In this document: positions 25,604 through 33,929 of the stretch, piece after piece | Layout of the letters: each line of letters opens with the position of its first letter | How positions within the stretch are numbered: position 1 is the first letter of the stretch | Source of the DNA: OLB6 sp964467455 | GTDB lineage: Bacteria; Bacteroidota; Ignavibacteria; Kapaibacteriales; Kapaibacteriaceae | Length of the DNA: 64,000 bases | Direction: 5' to 3' | Assembly (NCBI GenBank): GCA_964467455.1 | Contig: CAYXQJ010000014.1 | Coordinates: 12,490-76,489, forward strand | Program-made: the position numbers and the translations under genes | The notes under the pieces: generated by a model | The model's input: the letters and a program-made list of their open reading frames with translations, nothing else | Told to the model about the DNA's origin: nothing | Databases searched by the model: none

Positions 25604-28081
25604 TTACCGAATGATATCATCCAGGGCTTTCCGACGCTCCGCAGACAGCACAGTCTTCCGCGACGCGGACAATAAGATGCCTCGGCTACGACTTTGTTCC
25701 AGGAAATATCCGACCACCTCTTTGGCGACACCGGCAAGACGCCCGTTGGTGTGCAAACAGGCCTCTATAAGATGTGCAGCCGCGGCTTCGTCGATCTGCC
25801 CCGTTCGCTTCAGCGCTCGCATCGCATTCTGACGGGTACGGAACTCGGCACCCGGACCGCAGAGATCAACTAACTGCTTATATGCCATGGTATTACCATT
25901 GGCTACCAAGACCTCGAGACGCGCCAGCTCCACCACTGCCTCCGGCGAGACGACGCCCTTTGTGATCTCCATGACCCTGTCGATGCGCTCGGGATAGGAG
26001 GAGCAGATCCGACTAACGGCCGATGCCACAACCTGATAGGACGAGTCGATCAGCAGAGCCATTGCAGCATCCTCTAACCTCTTTGGCAGCAACAACATAC
26101 CGTTGATCGCGGCCTTTCGGACCTCGACACGTCTGTCTTCCATACCAACTTCAACGGTCTTCCAGGCATGCTCTACGCCGCGCTGCGCCATTCCGATGGC
26201 CACCTTCACGGCCTCGGCGCGAATCCCATGGTGTTGCTCCTTCTCCATGATGGACTCGATCACGTCCAACATGCCCTCCATCGAAGCCGTATCCTTGGCA
26301 AGCTCCACCAGAGCGTCATACCGGTCGATCATGTGAGGTGCTTTTCTCACCTGCGCCATCAATGTTGCCCGGTTTTTGTCGAATGTGACACGTTTTAGGA
26401 GCGTCGACCCAGGATCGAACAGGACAAATGAGACCGCCTTGCCTCCTGTGTTCGGGATCTGCACCGACGTGTGCGGTCCGCTGACCGTGGTCCGGACAGT
26501 GTCCATCGATCCGTCTTCATAATGCACACTGATCGTCACCGGCACCGTGAAGTATCCGGTCAGGTCGTCAACCGGATGCACTTGGTCGACATTGACCACG
26601 GTGGATGTGCTCGCCCCCTGAAGTCCAGATGTGACCGATGCACCGGTCGTGATCTTGAAATGTGGCTCACCACCTTGATACAACCACTGCTTGAAAAATT
26701 GGTAGGGGGCGATCCCTAACACGTCTTGATAGGCCTGGTAGAGATCATTGGTCTCGACATTCTCAAAGGCGTGTTCATTGAGGTAGTGCTTGAGTACTCG
26801 GTGAAGTGCCGAATCTCCGTAGGCGTGACGCATCATGTCCAGAACAATGGCACCCTTAGGATACACACGGTCGCTACCGGCTTCCGGATGGACAATAGGG
26901 ATGCGGTTCTTCTCGCCTGCCGCCAAGGCCCGGTTCTGCATGCCGCGACGATCCCACTCGGCCTCGTCTCGGCCGTAAAAGGACTCGGCAAATAGGTATG
27001 GATAGAACGTTGCGAAGCTCTCCTGCAACCACAGGTGGGCCAGACTGCGCCCCGTGACAAGGTCGCCGTACCATTGATGGGTCAGCTCGTGGACGTTCGT
27101 TCGCACGTACGATCTGTCCAAGAAGCCACGGGCATCGACCTGATAGAAGTCGCCAAAGATCGTCGCCGTCGTGTTTTCCATGGCACCGAAGATGAAATCA
27201 GCTACCGGCACCTGACGGTAGACGCCCCACGGATACGGCACGCCGATGCGCTTCTCAAGAAAGTCCATCGCCTCGACGCTCATTCGATACGTCGGCTCGG
27301 CCATCTGCGGCCGGTCGGCATACCAATAGAGCTCCATTGGCACGCCGCTGGCCGAGGTGTCCTTGGTGACGCCATATTTTCCGATGGCGATCATCATCAG
27401 GTACGTGCTGTGTGGTTTTCGCATTCCATATTCCCACGTGCGCGAACCATCCGAATTCGTGACAATTCCCTTTAGATCTCCGTTCGAGATCACGGTGTAG
27501 GAAGAGTCGAACGTGATCACGGTCTCCGTGATCATTTTGTCGTTGGCATCGTCATACATCGGGATCCAGTGCCGGTTGTCGGTGGCCTGACCCTGCGTCC
27601 AGATCTGACGCGGCATCGTGCCCGAAGCATCATTCCACCCCACGAAGTAGATGCCTTTTCTCGGCGTTGCCTCATACGTGAACTGCACCGATCCTGCTTG
27701 ATCCCATCGGAGAGGGGGCTCGCAGTACACGATCACGGAGGTATCGGTGGACCGGAACCGCGCCGGACGACCGTTGAGCATGGCTTGTTTGATCGTGATC
27801 TTGATCGCATCAAAGACGATGCTGTCCACGCGTTGCTGCAACACGGTAAAGGTGTGCTCCACACGCCCCTTAACAACAGAACTGGCAGTGTCGAAGCGGA
27901 CCTCGAGCCGTAGTTTTTGAAAGTCGACCGGATGCTCGCGCGGAACAGCCGCCGGCGAAGAGAAGAACGTGGTCGTATGCAGAACATCTTGCTGAGCAGG
28001 AGCTGCACTTGCAACGAAGAGCAAGACGAAGAGGGCGAGGGACACCGGACGAAGGACGCCGGACGAAGGACGATCTATCAT
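25604..28081 (-). CDS. M1-family zinc aminopeptidase with C-terminal HEAT-like region
   Basis: 825 residues from ATG 28081. The in-frame GTG at 28087 overlaps a perfect -10 box, so the ATG is preferred. It carries the GAMEN substrate motif (near 299) and the zinc site HELTH plus Glu about 20 residues on (LWLQESFATF). The C-terminal third is helical, HEAT-like. It cleaves N-terminal residues from peptides in the periplasm or outside. Early signal-peptide residues (IDRPSSGVLRP) come from a GGACGnn array. It is divergent from crcB over 28 bp. Confidence 0.92.
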   Translation of the reverse strand: MIDRPSSGVLRPVSLALFVLLFVASAAPAQQDVLHTTTFFSSPAAVPREHPVDFQKLRLEVRFDTASSVVKGRVEHTFTVLQQRVDSIVFDAIKITIKQAMLNGRPARFRSTDTSVIVYCEPPLRWDQAGSVQFTYEATPRKGIYFVGWNDASGTMPRQIWTQGQATDNRHWIPMYDDANDKMITETVITFDSSYTVISNGDLKGIVTNSDGSRTWEYGMRKPHSTYLMMIAIGKYGVTKDTSASGVPMELYWYADRPQMAEPTYRMSVEAMDFLEKRIGVPYPWGVYRQVPVADFIFGAMENTTATIFGDFYQVDARGFLDRSYVRTNVHELTHQWYGDLVTGRSLAHLWLQESFATFYPYLFAESFYGRDEAEWDRRGMQNRALAAGEKNRIPIVHPEAGSDRVYPKGAIVLDMMRHAYGDSALHRVLKHYLNEHAFENVETNDLYQAYQDVLGIAPYQFFKQWLYQGGEPHFKITTGASVTSGLQGASTSTVVNVDQVHPVDDLTGYFTVPVTISVHYEDGSMDTVRTTVSGPHTSVQIPNTGGKAVSFVLFDPGSTLLKRVTFDKNRATLMAQVRKAPHMIDRYDALVELAKDTASMEGMLDVIESIMEKEQHHGIRAEAVKVAIGMAQRGVEHAWKTVEVGMEDRRVEVRKAAINGMLLLPKRLEDAAMALLIDSSYQVVASAVSRICSSYPERIDRVMEITKGVVSPEAVVELARLEVLVANGNTMAYKQLVDLCGPGAEFRTRQNAMRALKRTGQIDEAAAAHLIEACLHTNGRLAGVAKEVVGYFLEQSRSRGILLSASRKTVLSAERRKALDDIIR
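28044..28078. repeat. GGACGnn heptamer array in the aminopeptidase signal peptide
   Basis: Five units (GGACACC, GGACGAA, GGACGCC, GGACGAA, GGACGAT) read on the minus strand as RPSSGVLRP, between the start codon and the hydrophobic core. Confidence 0.85.
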
Positions 28082-28086
28082 ATCCA

Positions 28087-28094
28087 CAAAACTA
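28087..28094 (-). promoter_or_regulatory. TAnnTTTG -10 box for the M1 aminopeptidase
   Basis: Minus-strand TAGTTTTG, a perfect match, ends 5 nt before ATG 28081. It decides the start, because the alternative GTG lies inside the box. Confidence 0.65.
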
Positions 28095-28109
28095 CCGTTA
28101 TCTTAAACG

Positions 28110-28505
28110 ATGTTGCGTGAGATCCTTCTTGTGATGGCCGGTGGTGCCGTTGGAAGTGCCCTGCGATATCTGGTAGGTGCCATGTGGCAAATGCCAAGTG
28201 CTCTGAGCCAGGTGCAGGGTAGTCTTCCATGGCCGACATTCCTTGTGAACGTGGTCGGCAGCTTCGTCCTCGGAGCTGTTGCCGTATTCTCTCAACACCA
28301 AGATGTAGTATCGCGACATCAGGCATTGCTACTAGGAACTGGATTGTGTGGCGGATTCACCACGTTTTCGACGTTCTCTGTTGAAACCGTCAGCCTCTTG
28401 GAACAACAGCGTCTGGATCTTGCTGCAACGTATATCATCTCAACGATCATCACAACACTTGTAGCGGCGTGGCTTGGTATTCTTGCTGCACGCTCGATCA
28501 CTTAA
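28110..28505 (+). CDS. crcB: Fluoride ion exporter CrcB/Fluc
   Basis: 131 residues, four membrane helices, with the family signatures GGAVGSALRYL, FLVNVVGSFVLG and GFCGGFTTFST-type (here CGGFTTFSTFS). Fluc forms a dual-topology dimeric fluoride channel. No fluoride riboswitch fits in the 28-bp gap upstream. Residues 22-36 are encoded by six degenerate heptamers in register with the GTGCCAG array family. It is the first gene of a likely six-gene stress operon. Confidence 0.94.
   Translation: MLREILLVMAGGAVGSALRYLVGAMWQMPSALSQVQGSLPWPTFLVNVVGSFVLGAVAVFSQHQDVVSRHQALLLGTGLCGGFTTFSTFSVETVSLLEQQRLDLAATYIISTIITTLVAAWLGILAARSIT
28177..28218. repeat. Decayed GTGCCAG heptamer array inside crcB
   Basis: Six consecutive 7-mers in register: GTGCCAT, GTGGCAA, ATGCCAA, GTGCTCT, GAGCCAG, GTGCAGG. 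They match the GCCAGGT family at 13234 and 42858 but have diverged, and encode the loop between the first two conserved CrcB helices. Confidence 0.6.
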
Positions 28506-28520
28506 ACGGAGAGGGACATC

Positions 28521-29333
28521 ATGGATATGAACGCATTGTGGATGCAGGTCCAGTCGGAAGCCGTCAAATACGGCATCATGGTGCTTGGCGCACTGATCAT
28601 GTGGATCGTAGGCCGATGGGTGATCGGCTTGGTTGGCCGCATGATCGGCAGAGCACTCACCGCACGCCACGTAGATGCAACTCTGCAACAGTACCTTGTC
28701 TCGATCATCAGCGTGGCACTCAACATCCTGTTGGTGATCGCCATCCTCGGGCAGTTTGGCGTACAGACCACATCATTCGCTGCCATTATCGCTGCGGCAG
28801 GATTGGCCATCGGCATGGCCTGGGGCGGCTTGCTGGCAAACTTTGCAGCCGGCGCGTTCCTGCTGATCCTGCGTCCGTTCAAAGTTGGCGACGTGATCTC
28901 TGCAGGGGGCGTTGTAGGACGCGTAGATGAGATCGGCCTGTTTGCCACCACGGTCACAACGCCGGACGGTATCCGGACGTTCGTTGGCAACAACAAGATC
29001 TTCGGCGATAACATTCAGAATCTCAGCGATGTGCCACACCGCCGTGTGGATCGCACAATGCAACTGGCGCATGGGGTCAACGTTGACGATGCCATCGCTC
29101 GCGTCACCGCCGCGTTGCGCACGATTCCCGAGGTGTTGGAAACTCCCGGACCCGAAGTCATGGTTATGGACTTCACACTGTCCGGACCGGTATTGGCCGT
29201 TCGGCCCTATTGTAAGCCCGAACACTACTGGTCCGTCTACAGTGCAACGAACGATGCCATCCGCAGAGTATCCGGAGAAGCCGGTTACCCCGCACCGGAT
29301 GTGCATTACACGGTCCACCAATCATCAAAGTAA
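28521..29333 (+). CDS. Small-conductance mechanosensitive channel (MscS family)
   Basis: 270 residues, the short MscS form: three N-terminal helices, with pore helix IAAAGLAIGMAWGGLLANFAAG followed by the beta domain (FKVGDVISAGGVVGRVDEIGLFATTVTTPDG). The protein opens on hypoosmotic shock to release solutes. GGAGAGG lies 9 bp before the ATG. It is 15 bp after crcB and 4 bp before msrA. Confidence 0.93.
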   Translation: MDMNALWMQVQSEAVKYGIMVLGALIMWIVGRWVIGLVGRMIGRALTARHVDATLQQYLVSIISVALNILLVIAILGQFGVQTTSFAAIIAAAGLAIGMAWGGLLANFAAGAFLLILRPFKVGDVISAGGVVGRVDEIGLFATTVTTPDGIRTFVGNNKIFGDNIQNLSDVPHRRVDRTMQLAHGVNVDDAIARVTAALRTIPEVLETPGPEVMVMDFTLSGPVLAVRPYCKPEHYWSVYSATNDAIRRVSGEAGYPAPDVHYTVHQSSK

Positions 29334-29337
29334 GTCC

Positions 29338-29994
29338 ATGTTTCACCGGATCGCCGTCATGCTCGCTGTTCTGTTCGGAGCAACTGTTTCGGCCTGCACA
29401 CAGCAGCATGACGTGCCACCACCATCATCACCACCATCTATGTCTACCTCTCAACGCGATACCGCTACTCTTGCCGGCGGCTGTTTCTGGTGTATCGAAG
29501 CCGTGTTTCAACGATTGCAAGGAGTTGATACTGTTGTCAGCGGATACATCGGCGGCAGCGTCGACAACCCAACGTATAAAGAGGTCTGCGACGGTCACAC
29601 CGGACATGCAGAAGCATGTCAGATCACGTACGACCCATCCGTTGTCTCATATGCCGATCTCCTGCATGTGTTCTTCACGGCACATGACCCAACAACGTTG
29701 AACCGACAGGGCAACGATGTCGGAACACAATATCGAAGCGCTGTCTTCTATCACACCGACGAACAACGAGCAGTTGCCGAAGACTACATCAAGCAACTCA
29801 CAGAGGCAAAGACGTGGCCCGATCCGATCGTCACGGAGATCACGAAGGCCACCACCTTCTACCCTGCAGAAGACTATCATCAGAACTACTACATGCAGAA
29901 CGGCTCTCAGCCCTACTGCGCCTTCGTGGTCCGACCCAAGGTTGAAAAGTTCATGCAGAAATTCGATCAACGTGTGAAACCCAGCTACAAGTGA
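29338..29994 (+). CDS. msrA: Peptide-methionine (S)-S-oxide reductase MsrA, lipoprotein form
   Basis: 218 residues from ATG 29338. It has a lipoprotein-type signal peptide (VSACTQQ, Cys about 21), a Pro/Ser linker, then the MsrA domain with catalytic Cys in GGCFWCIEAVF, plus YIGGSVDNPTYKEVCDGHTGHAEAC, THDPTTLNRQGNDVGTQYRS-type and YHQNYY-type motifs. It reduces oxidised methionine in envelope proteins. An ATG within the upstream gene's frame was rejected because it overlaps mscS. Confidence 0.95.
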   Translation: MFHRIAVMLAVLFGATVSACTQQHDVPPPSSPPSMSTSQRDTATLAGGCFWCIEAVFQRLQGVDTVVSGYIGGSVDNPTYKEVCDGHTGHAEACQITYDPSVVSYADLLHVFFTAHDPTTLNRQGNDVGTQYRSAVFYHTDEQRAVAEDYIKQLTEAKTWPDPIVTEITKATTFYPAEDYHQNYYMQNGSQPYCAFVVRPKVEKFMQKFDQRVKPSYK

Positions 29995-29999
29995 TCATC

Positions 30000-30851
30000 A
30001 TGAAGTTTCGCCTCGTGTGTTGTTCGCTCATTCTGACCGCACTCACTACCTACCTTGCCACGGCACAAGCCACGAAGCCATCCTGCTGTTCTGCAGCGAC
30101 CGAGTTCGCCTCTCTTTCGAAGGGGGCAGACTTTCGATCTGCACACCAGATGCCTGCCCCGGAGCCAGGCGCTACACAAAATGGCGAACGGCTCACCGTC
30201 AACGTGCCGGAGGGAAAACCCGCCAACATCTATCGCTTTGAAGCCGAAGATGATCCCAAGGCCACCATCATTGTGATCCACGAATGGTGGGGCATGAATC
30301 AACATGTGATCAACACCGCAGAGAAACTCTGGTTGGATCTTGACAAACAAGTGCGAGTGGTCGCAGTTGACTTGTATGACGGTGTGGTAGCCACCACCCG
30401 CGAGGCCGCAGGCAAGGCCATGCAAGAGAATGATGAGATCCGCTCTCGCGCCATCCTCGATGCCGTGATGGCATCTTTTTCCGACTCACCGATCGCTACC
30501 ATCGGTTGGTGCTTTGGCGGTGGATGGTCACTGCAAGCCGCGCTGATGGCCGGTGAGAAGGCGAAGGCCTGCGTGATCTATTATGGAATGCCGGAAAAGG
30601 ATGTCGAAAAACTGCGATCGCTTCAGTGTCCCGTTCTTGGTATCTATGCAAAGAAAGATCAGTGGATCACCGTTGAACTTGTCGAGCAGTTTCAAAAGGA
30701 CATGGAAACCGCTGAGAAACCGCTCACTGTCCGCATGTACGATGCCGACCACGCCTTTGCCAATCCGAGCAATGCCGTCTTTGATCGCGAAGCAACGAAT
30801 AACGCGTGGAATGAATCCCTGGAGTTCTTCAGAGCCACCCTGCTTGAATGA
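30000..30851 (+). CDS. Exported dienelactone hydrolase family protein
   Basis: 283 residues from ATG 30000. It has a signal peptide, a short Cys-rich mature start (SCCSAAT), then the alpha/beta-hydrolase DLH domain with VIHEWWGMNQHV, nucleophile motif GWCFGGG (Cys about 178) and catalytic His in DADHAF. The family hydrolyses lactones or esters; the substrate is unknown. The gene starts 5 bp after msrA and overlaps the TfoX-C gene by 8 bp. Confidence 0.9.
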   Translation: MKFRLVCCSLILTALTTYLATAQATKPSCCSAATEFASLSKGADFRSAHQMPAPEPGATQNGERLTVNVPEGKPANIYRFEAEDDPKATIIVIHEWWGMNQHVINTAEKLWLDLDKQVRVVAVDLYDGVVATTREAAGKAMQENDEIRSRAILDAVMASFSDSPIATIGWCFGGGWSLQAALMAGEKAKACVIYYGMPEKDVEKLRSLQCPVLGIYAKKDQWITVELVEQFQKDMETAEKPLTVRMYDADHAFANPSNAVFDREATNNAWNESLEFFRATLLE

Positions 30852-31104
30852 TGCTATCGAACATCTCCTGAACCTAGGGCCAAGCTCTGGTGTTCTTCTC
30901 CGTGAGGTTGGCATCTCAACCATAGGTGAGTTGCGTCGCGTCGGTTCGGTAGAGGCCTATCTCCGCGTGATACAAGGCGGTCATCGACCATCGCTGATGT
31001 TATTGTGGGCGATGGAGGCAGGATTGAGAGGCCTGCATTTCGCCAAACTCCCCGGCGATGTGAAGCGTCAATTGCGGGCTGAGTTAGGATTCATTCAAAA
31101 ATGA
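30844..31104 (+). CDS. TfoX C-terminal domain protein (TTG start)
   Basis: 86 residues from TTG 30844, overlapping the hydrolase stop by 8 bp and the ATPase start by 4 bp. The whole protein is a TfoX_C helix-hairpin domain: INLGP-like LLNLGPSSGVLLREVGI, ELRRVGSVEAYLRV, and RPSLMLLWAMEAGLRGLHF. The TfoX N-terminal domain is missing. Stand-alone TfoX_C proteins are common, and their role is unknown. It is easily missed because it lacks an ATG. Confidence 0.8.
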   Translation: MNDAIEHLLNLGPSSGVLLREVGISTIGELRRVGSVEAYLRVIQGGHRPSLMLLWAMEAGLRGLHFAKLPGDVKRQLRAELGFIQK

Positions 31105-33335
31105 TCAAGAACATCGACATTGCAGGCATGCACTGTGCTGCCTGCGTGCAGCGCGTTGAGAACGAACTACTCAAGACACCCGGCGTCACTTCGGCATCCG
31201 TCAACCTGATCGCCAATCGCGCGTCGGTAGAGATCGATGTATCCGTTGCGACCGATGACGTACTCATAACAGCTATCCAACATGCCGGCTATAGCGCCGA
31301 AGCCGTCTACGAGCCTCGCGAACGCTCCTTCTCGTCCAGTGCTGCCGACCGGCAGCACCTCGCCGCATCAGAACTGCGTCGATCGTTGATCATCTCGGCC
31401 CCGCTGACACTCGTGATCATGGTACTCTCCATGGGTTCCATGGCGATCGGCCGTCCGTTGATCGGCGAGGCCGACACCACGAACCTCGTCTTGTTTGCGT
31501 TGACCTTGCCCGTGTTGTGGTCCGGACGCAGTTTCTTCCGTGGCGCGTGGATGGCCACCATTCATCGTGCCGCCACGATGGACACACTTGTCTCGATCGG
31601 CACGGGTGCCGCCTTCCTCTTCAGTGCGGTGGCAACACTCGCCCCCTCCCTGATGCATGAACATGACGGTCACGTTGGGGCTTATTACGATACGACGGCA
31701 ACGATCATCACGCTGATCCTGCTGGGACGCTGGCTGGAGGCCCGTGCAAAAGGACGAACGGCCGAAGCACTGCAGGCCTTGTTGGAATTACGCGCACCCG
31801 TCGCCCACGTCCTTCGCGATGGTGTGGTGACCGACATCCACACGAACGATCTCCGGATCAACGACACGATCATCATTCGTCCCGGAGAACGTATCCCTTC
31901 TGATGCCATCATTATGGAGGGGGCAAGCACGATCGATGAGTCAATGCTCACTGGCGAGTCGATGCCCGTCTCGAAGTACCAAGGTGCATCGATCACGGGC
32001 GGCACGATCAATCTCACCGGTGCGCTCACGGCAAGGATCACTGCGGTCGGCGCAGATACAGTACTTGCCGGCATCATTCGTGCCGTTGAACGCGCACAAG
32101 AGAGCAAGGCACCCATTCAACGACTGGCCGATCGGATCAGTGCTGTGTTCGTGCCGATCGTGCTCGTGATCGCGGCGATCACCTTTGTTGCGTGGTATGT
32201 GATCGGCGGACCTGAGCACGGTCTTCAGCAAGCGTTGGTAACGGCGATCTCGGTCTTGATCATCGCCTGTCCATGCGCCCTGGGGCTGGCAACACCAACG
32301 GCCATCATTGTCGGCAGCGGCGCTGCTGCACGAAAGGGGATCCTGTTCACCACAGCAGAAAGTCTCGAGGTCTTGCATACGGCCGGCGAAGTGCTGTTCG
32401 ACAAGACCGGGACGATCACCGTTGGGTCACCAACCGTGCAGCGATTCACCATGCACAGCGCGCGGATCACGGAAGAACGACTTCGCGCGATCGTTGCCTC
32501 TGTTGAGTCTCGCTCCGAACATCCTCTCGCTATGGCACTGACGGCATTCACGGCCTCGAATGACGATCTGCTCGAAACACGTGCGGTGACCGCAGTAGCC
32601 GGTAAAGGTGTCACGGCAACTGTGGGTGGACATCGCGTTCGCATCGGCAACGAGGCCTTGATGGCCGACGCCATGTTGTTGCTTCCTGAGAACGTGCAAC
32701 GCGATATGGAGACCGATGCTGCGTCGGGCCATACGACCGTACTCGTTGCCGTGGATGGTTCGATCACTGCTACCTTCGGCATCGGCGATACGATCCGCCC
32801 CGAAGCGTCGGCCGTGATGCGCACACTCACCGACCGCGGCATCCGCGTTGCCATGATCACCGGCGACCGTCCGGCCGTGGCCGCGAAGATCGGTGCACAG
32901 GTTGGGATCTACGACATTTCCGCCGGCGTGCTTCCAACCAAAAAGGCCGAGATCGTCGACCGCCATCAAGACCGCGGCATTGTCGTCATGGTTGGCGACG
33001 GGATCAACGATGCGCCCGCTTTGGCACAAGCCGACGTTGGTGTAGCGATCGGAACTGGCACGGATGTGGCGAAAACAACGGCCGACATCACCCTCGTACG
33101 GCCGGACCTCCGCCTGCTGATCGAAGCCATGGCGATCTCGAAGGCCACGGTACGCACCATCCGTCAGAATCTCTTCTTCGCCTTTGTTTACAACACCTTA
33201 GGGATCCCGTTGGCCGCCGGTTTGTTCGTGTTTTGGACGGGATGGACGCTCTCTCCGATGGTCGCTGCGGCCGCGATGGCGCTGAGTTCGGTGACCGTTG
33301 TGAGCAATGCTTTGCGACTTAAGAGAATCGCCTAG
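31101..33335 (+). CDS. copA: Copper-type heavy-metal P1B-ATPase
   Basis: 744 residues. One N-terminal HMA domain (GMHCAACVQRVE) is followed by eight predicted membrane helices. The A-domain has LTGES, the membrane metal site is CPCALGLATP (the CPC of Cu(I) exporters), the phosphorylation motif is DKTGTIT, and the hinge is GDGINDAPAL. It exports Cu(I) using ATP. The start overlaps the preceding stop (ATGA). It is the last gene of the stress operon. Confidence 0.95.
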   Translation: MIKNIDIAGMHCAACVQRVENELLKTPGVTSASVNLIANRASVEIDVSVATDDVLITAIQHAGYSAEAVYEPRERSFSSSAADRQHLAASELRRSLIISAPLTLVIMVLSMGSMAIGRPLIGEADTTNLVLFALTLPVLWSGRSFFRGAWMATIHRAATMDTLVSIGTGAAFLFSAVATLAPSLMHEHDGHVGAYYDTTATIITLILLGRWLEARAKGRTAEALQALLELRAPVAHVLRDGVVTDIHTNDLRINDTIIIRPGERIPSDAIIMEGASTIDESMLTGESMPVSKYQGASITGGTINLTGALTARITAVGADTVLAGIIRAVERAQESKAPIQRLADRISAVFVPIVLVIAAITFVAWYVIGGPEHGLQQALVTAISVLIIACPCALGLATPTAIIVGSGAAARKGILFTTAESLEVLHTAGEVLFDKTGTITVGSPTVQRFTMHSARITEERLRAIVASVESRSEHPLAMALTAFTASNDDLLETRAVTAVAGKGVTATVGGHRVRIGNEALMADAMLLLPENVQRDMETDAASGHTTVLVAVDGSITATFGIGDTIRPEASAVMRTLTDRGIRVAMITGDRPAVAAKIGAQVGIYDISAGVLPTKKAEIVDRHQDRGIVVMVGDGINDAPALAQADVGVAIGTGTDVAKTTADITLVRPDLRLLIEAMAISKATVRTIRQNLFFAFVYNTLGIPLAAGLFVFWTGWTLSPMVAAAAMALSSVTVVSNALRLKRIA

Positions 33336-33347
33336 CAAAAAACGTGC

Positions 33348-33355
33348 TATTTTTC
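33348..33355 (+). promoter_or_regulatory. -10-like box for the DUF3109 gene
   Basis: TATTTTTC (one mismatch to TAnnTTTG) ends 7 nt before ATG 33363, in the 27-bp gap after copA. Confidence 0.45.
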
Positions 33356-33362
33356 CGGTGTC

Positions 33363-33929
33363 ATGCTGACGCTGGACCATTTACTGATCGACCAGGGCGT
33401 CCTTGATGCCCGATTTGCCTGCGACGTTGTTCGTTGCAAGGGGGCGTGTTGCACCCTTCCCGGAGGTGCGGGAGCACCTCTCCGAGAAGAAGAAGTTCAG
33501 TTGGTGCGTGATGCGGTCGCCGCTGCCGCTCCATATCTCACACAACGTTCTCGTGATCACATCGCTCAGCATGGTCCCGTTGAATCCTTCGGAGGCAACT
33601 GGGCAACAACATGCATTGATGATCGCGACTGCGTCTTTGTCCGATATGAAGGAGACATTGCAACGTGTGCCATCGAAAAGGCATGGCATGCCGGCGAGTC
33701 ACCATTTCGGAAGCCACTGTCATGTCACCTCTTCCCTATCCGCATCGCCAACTTTGGCGGACCCTATGTGCACTATGAACAGTTCGACGAATGTGCACCC
33801 GGCAGAGAACTCGGTGAACAAGAAGGCACACTGTTGGTAGAATCCGTTCGCGATGCTCTTGTGCGCGCCTTCGGCGAAGACCTTACACAGCACCTGATCG
33901 ATGCCGCCAAGAATGGAGGTCATGCATGA
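33363..33929 (+). CDS. DUF3109 family protein
   Basis: 188 residues with the DUF3109 cysteine set: DVVRCKGACC near residue 27, then WATTCIDDRDCVFVRYEGDIATCAIE, PLSCHLFPIRI and QFDECAPGRE. Eight Cys could bind a metal or Fe-S cluster (YkgJ-like). Function is unknown. Its stop overlaps the rpoN ATG by 4 bp, so it is co-transcribed with rpoN. Confidence 0.9.
   Translation: MLTLDHLLIDQGVLDARFACDVVRCKGACCTLPGGAGAPLREEEVQLVRDAVAAAAPYLTQRSRDHIAQHGPVESFGGNWATTCIDDRDCVFVRYEGDIATCAIEKAWHAGESPFRKPLSCHLFPIRIANFGGPYVHYEQFDECAPGRELGEQEGTLLVESVRDALVRAFGEDLTQHLIDAAKNGGHA

Noticed and set aside
28082..28109. Fluoride riboswitch upstream of crcB
   Set aside because: The intergenic gap is 28 bp, too short for the aptamer.
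28927..29337. Upstream in-frame extension of msrA
   Set aside because: It lies entirely within mscS in another frame; msrA has its own ATG and signal peptide.
30583..30843. Upstream in-frame extension of the TfoX-C protein
   Set aside because: It reads the hydrolase gene in a different frame; only the part from TTG 30844 matches TfoX_C.
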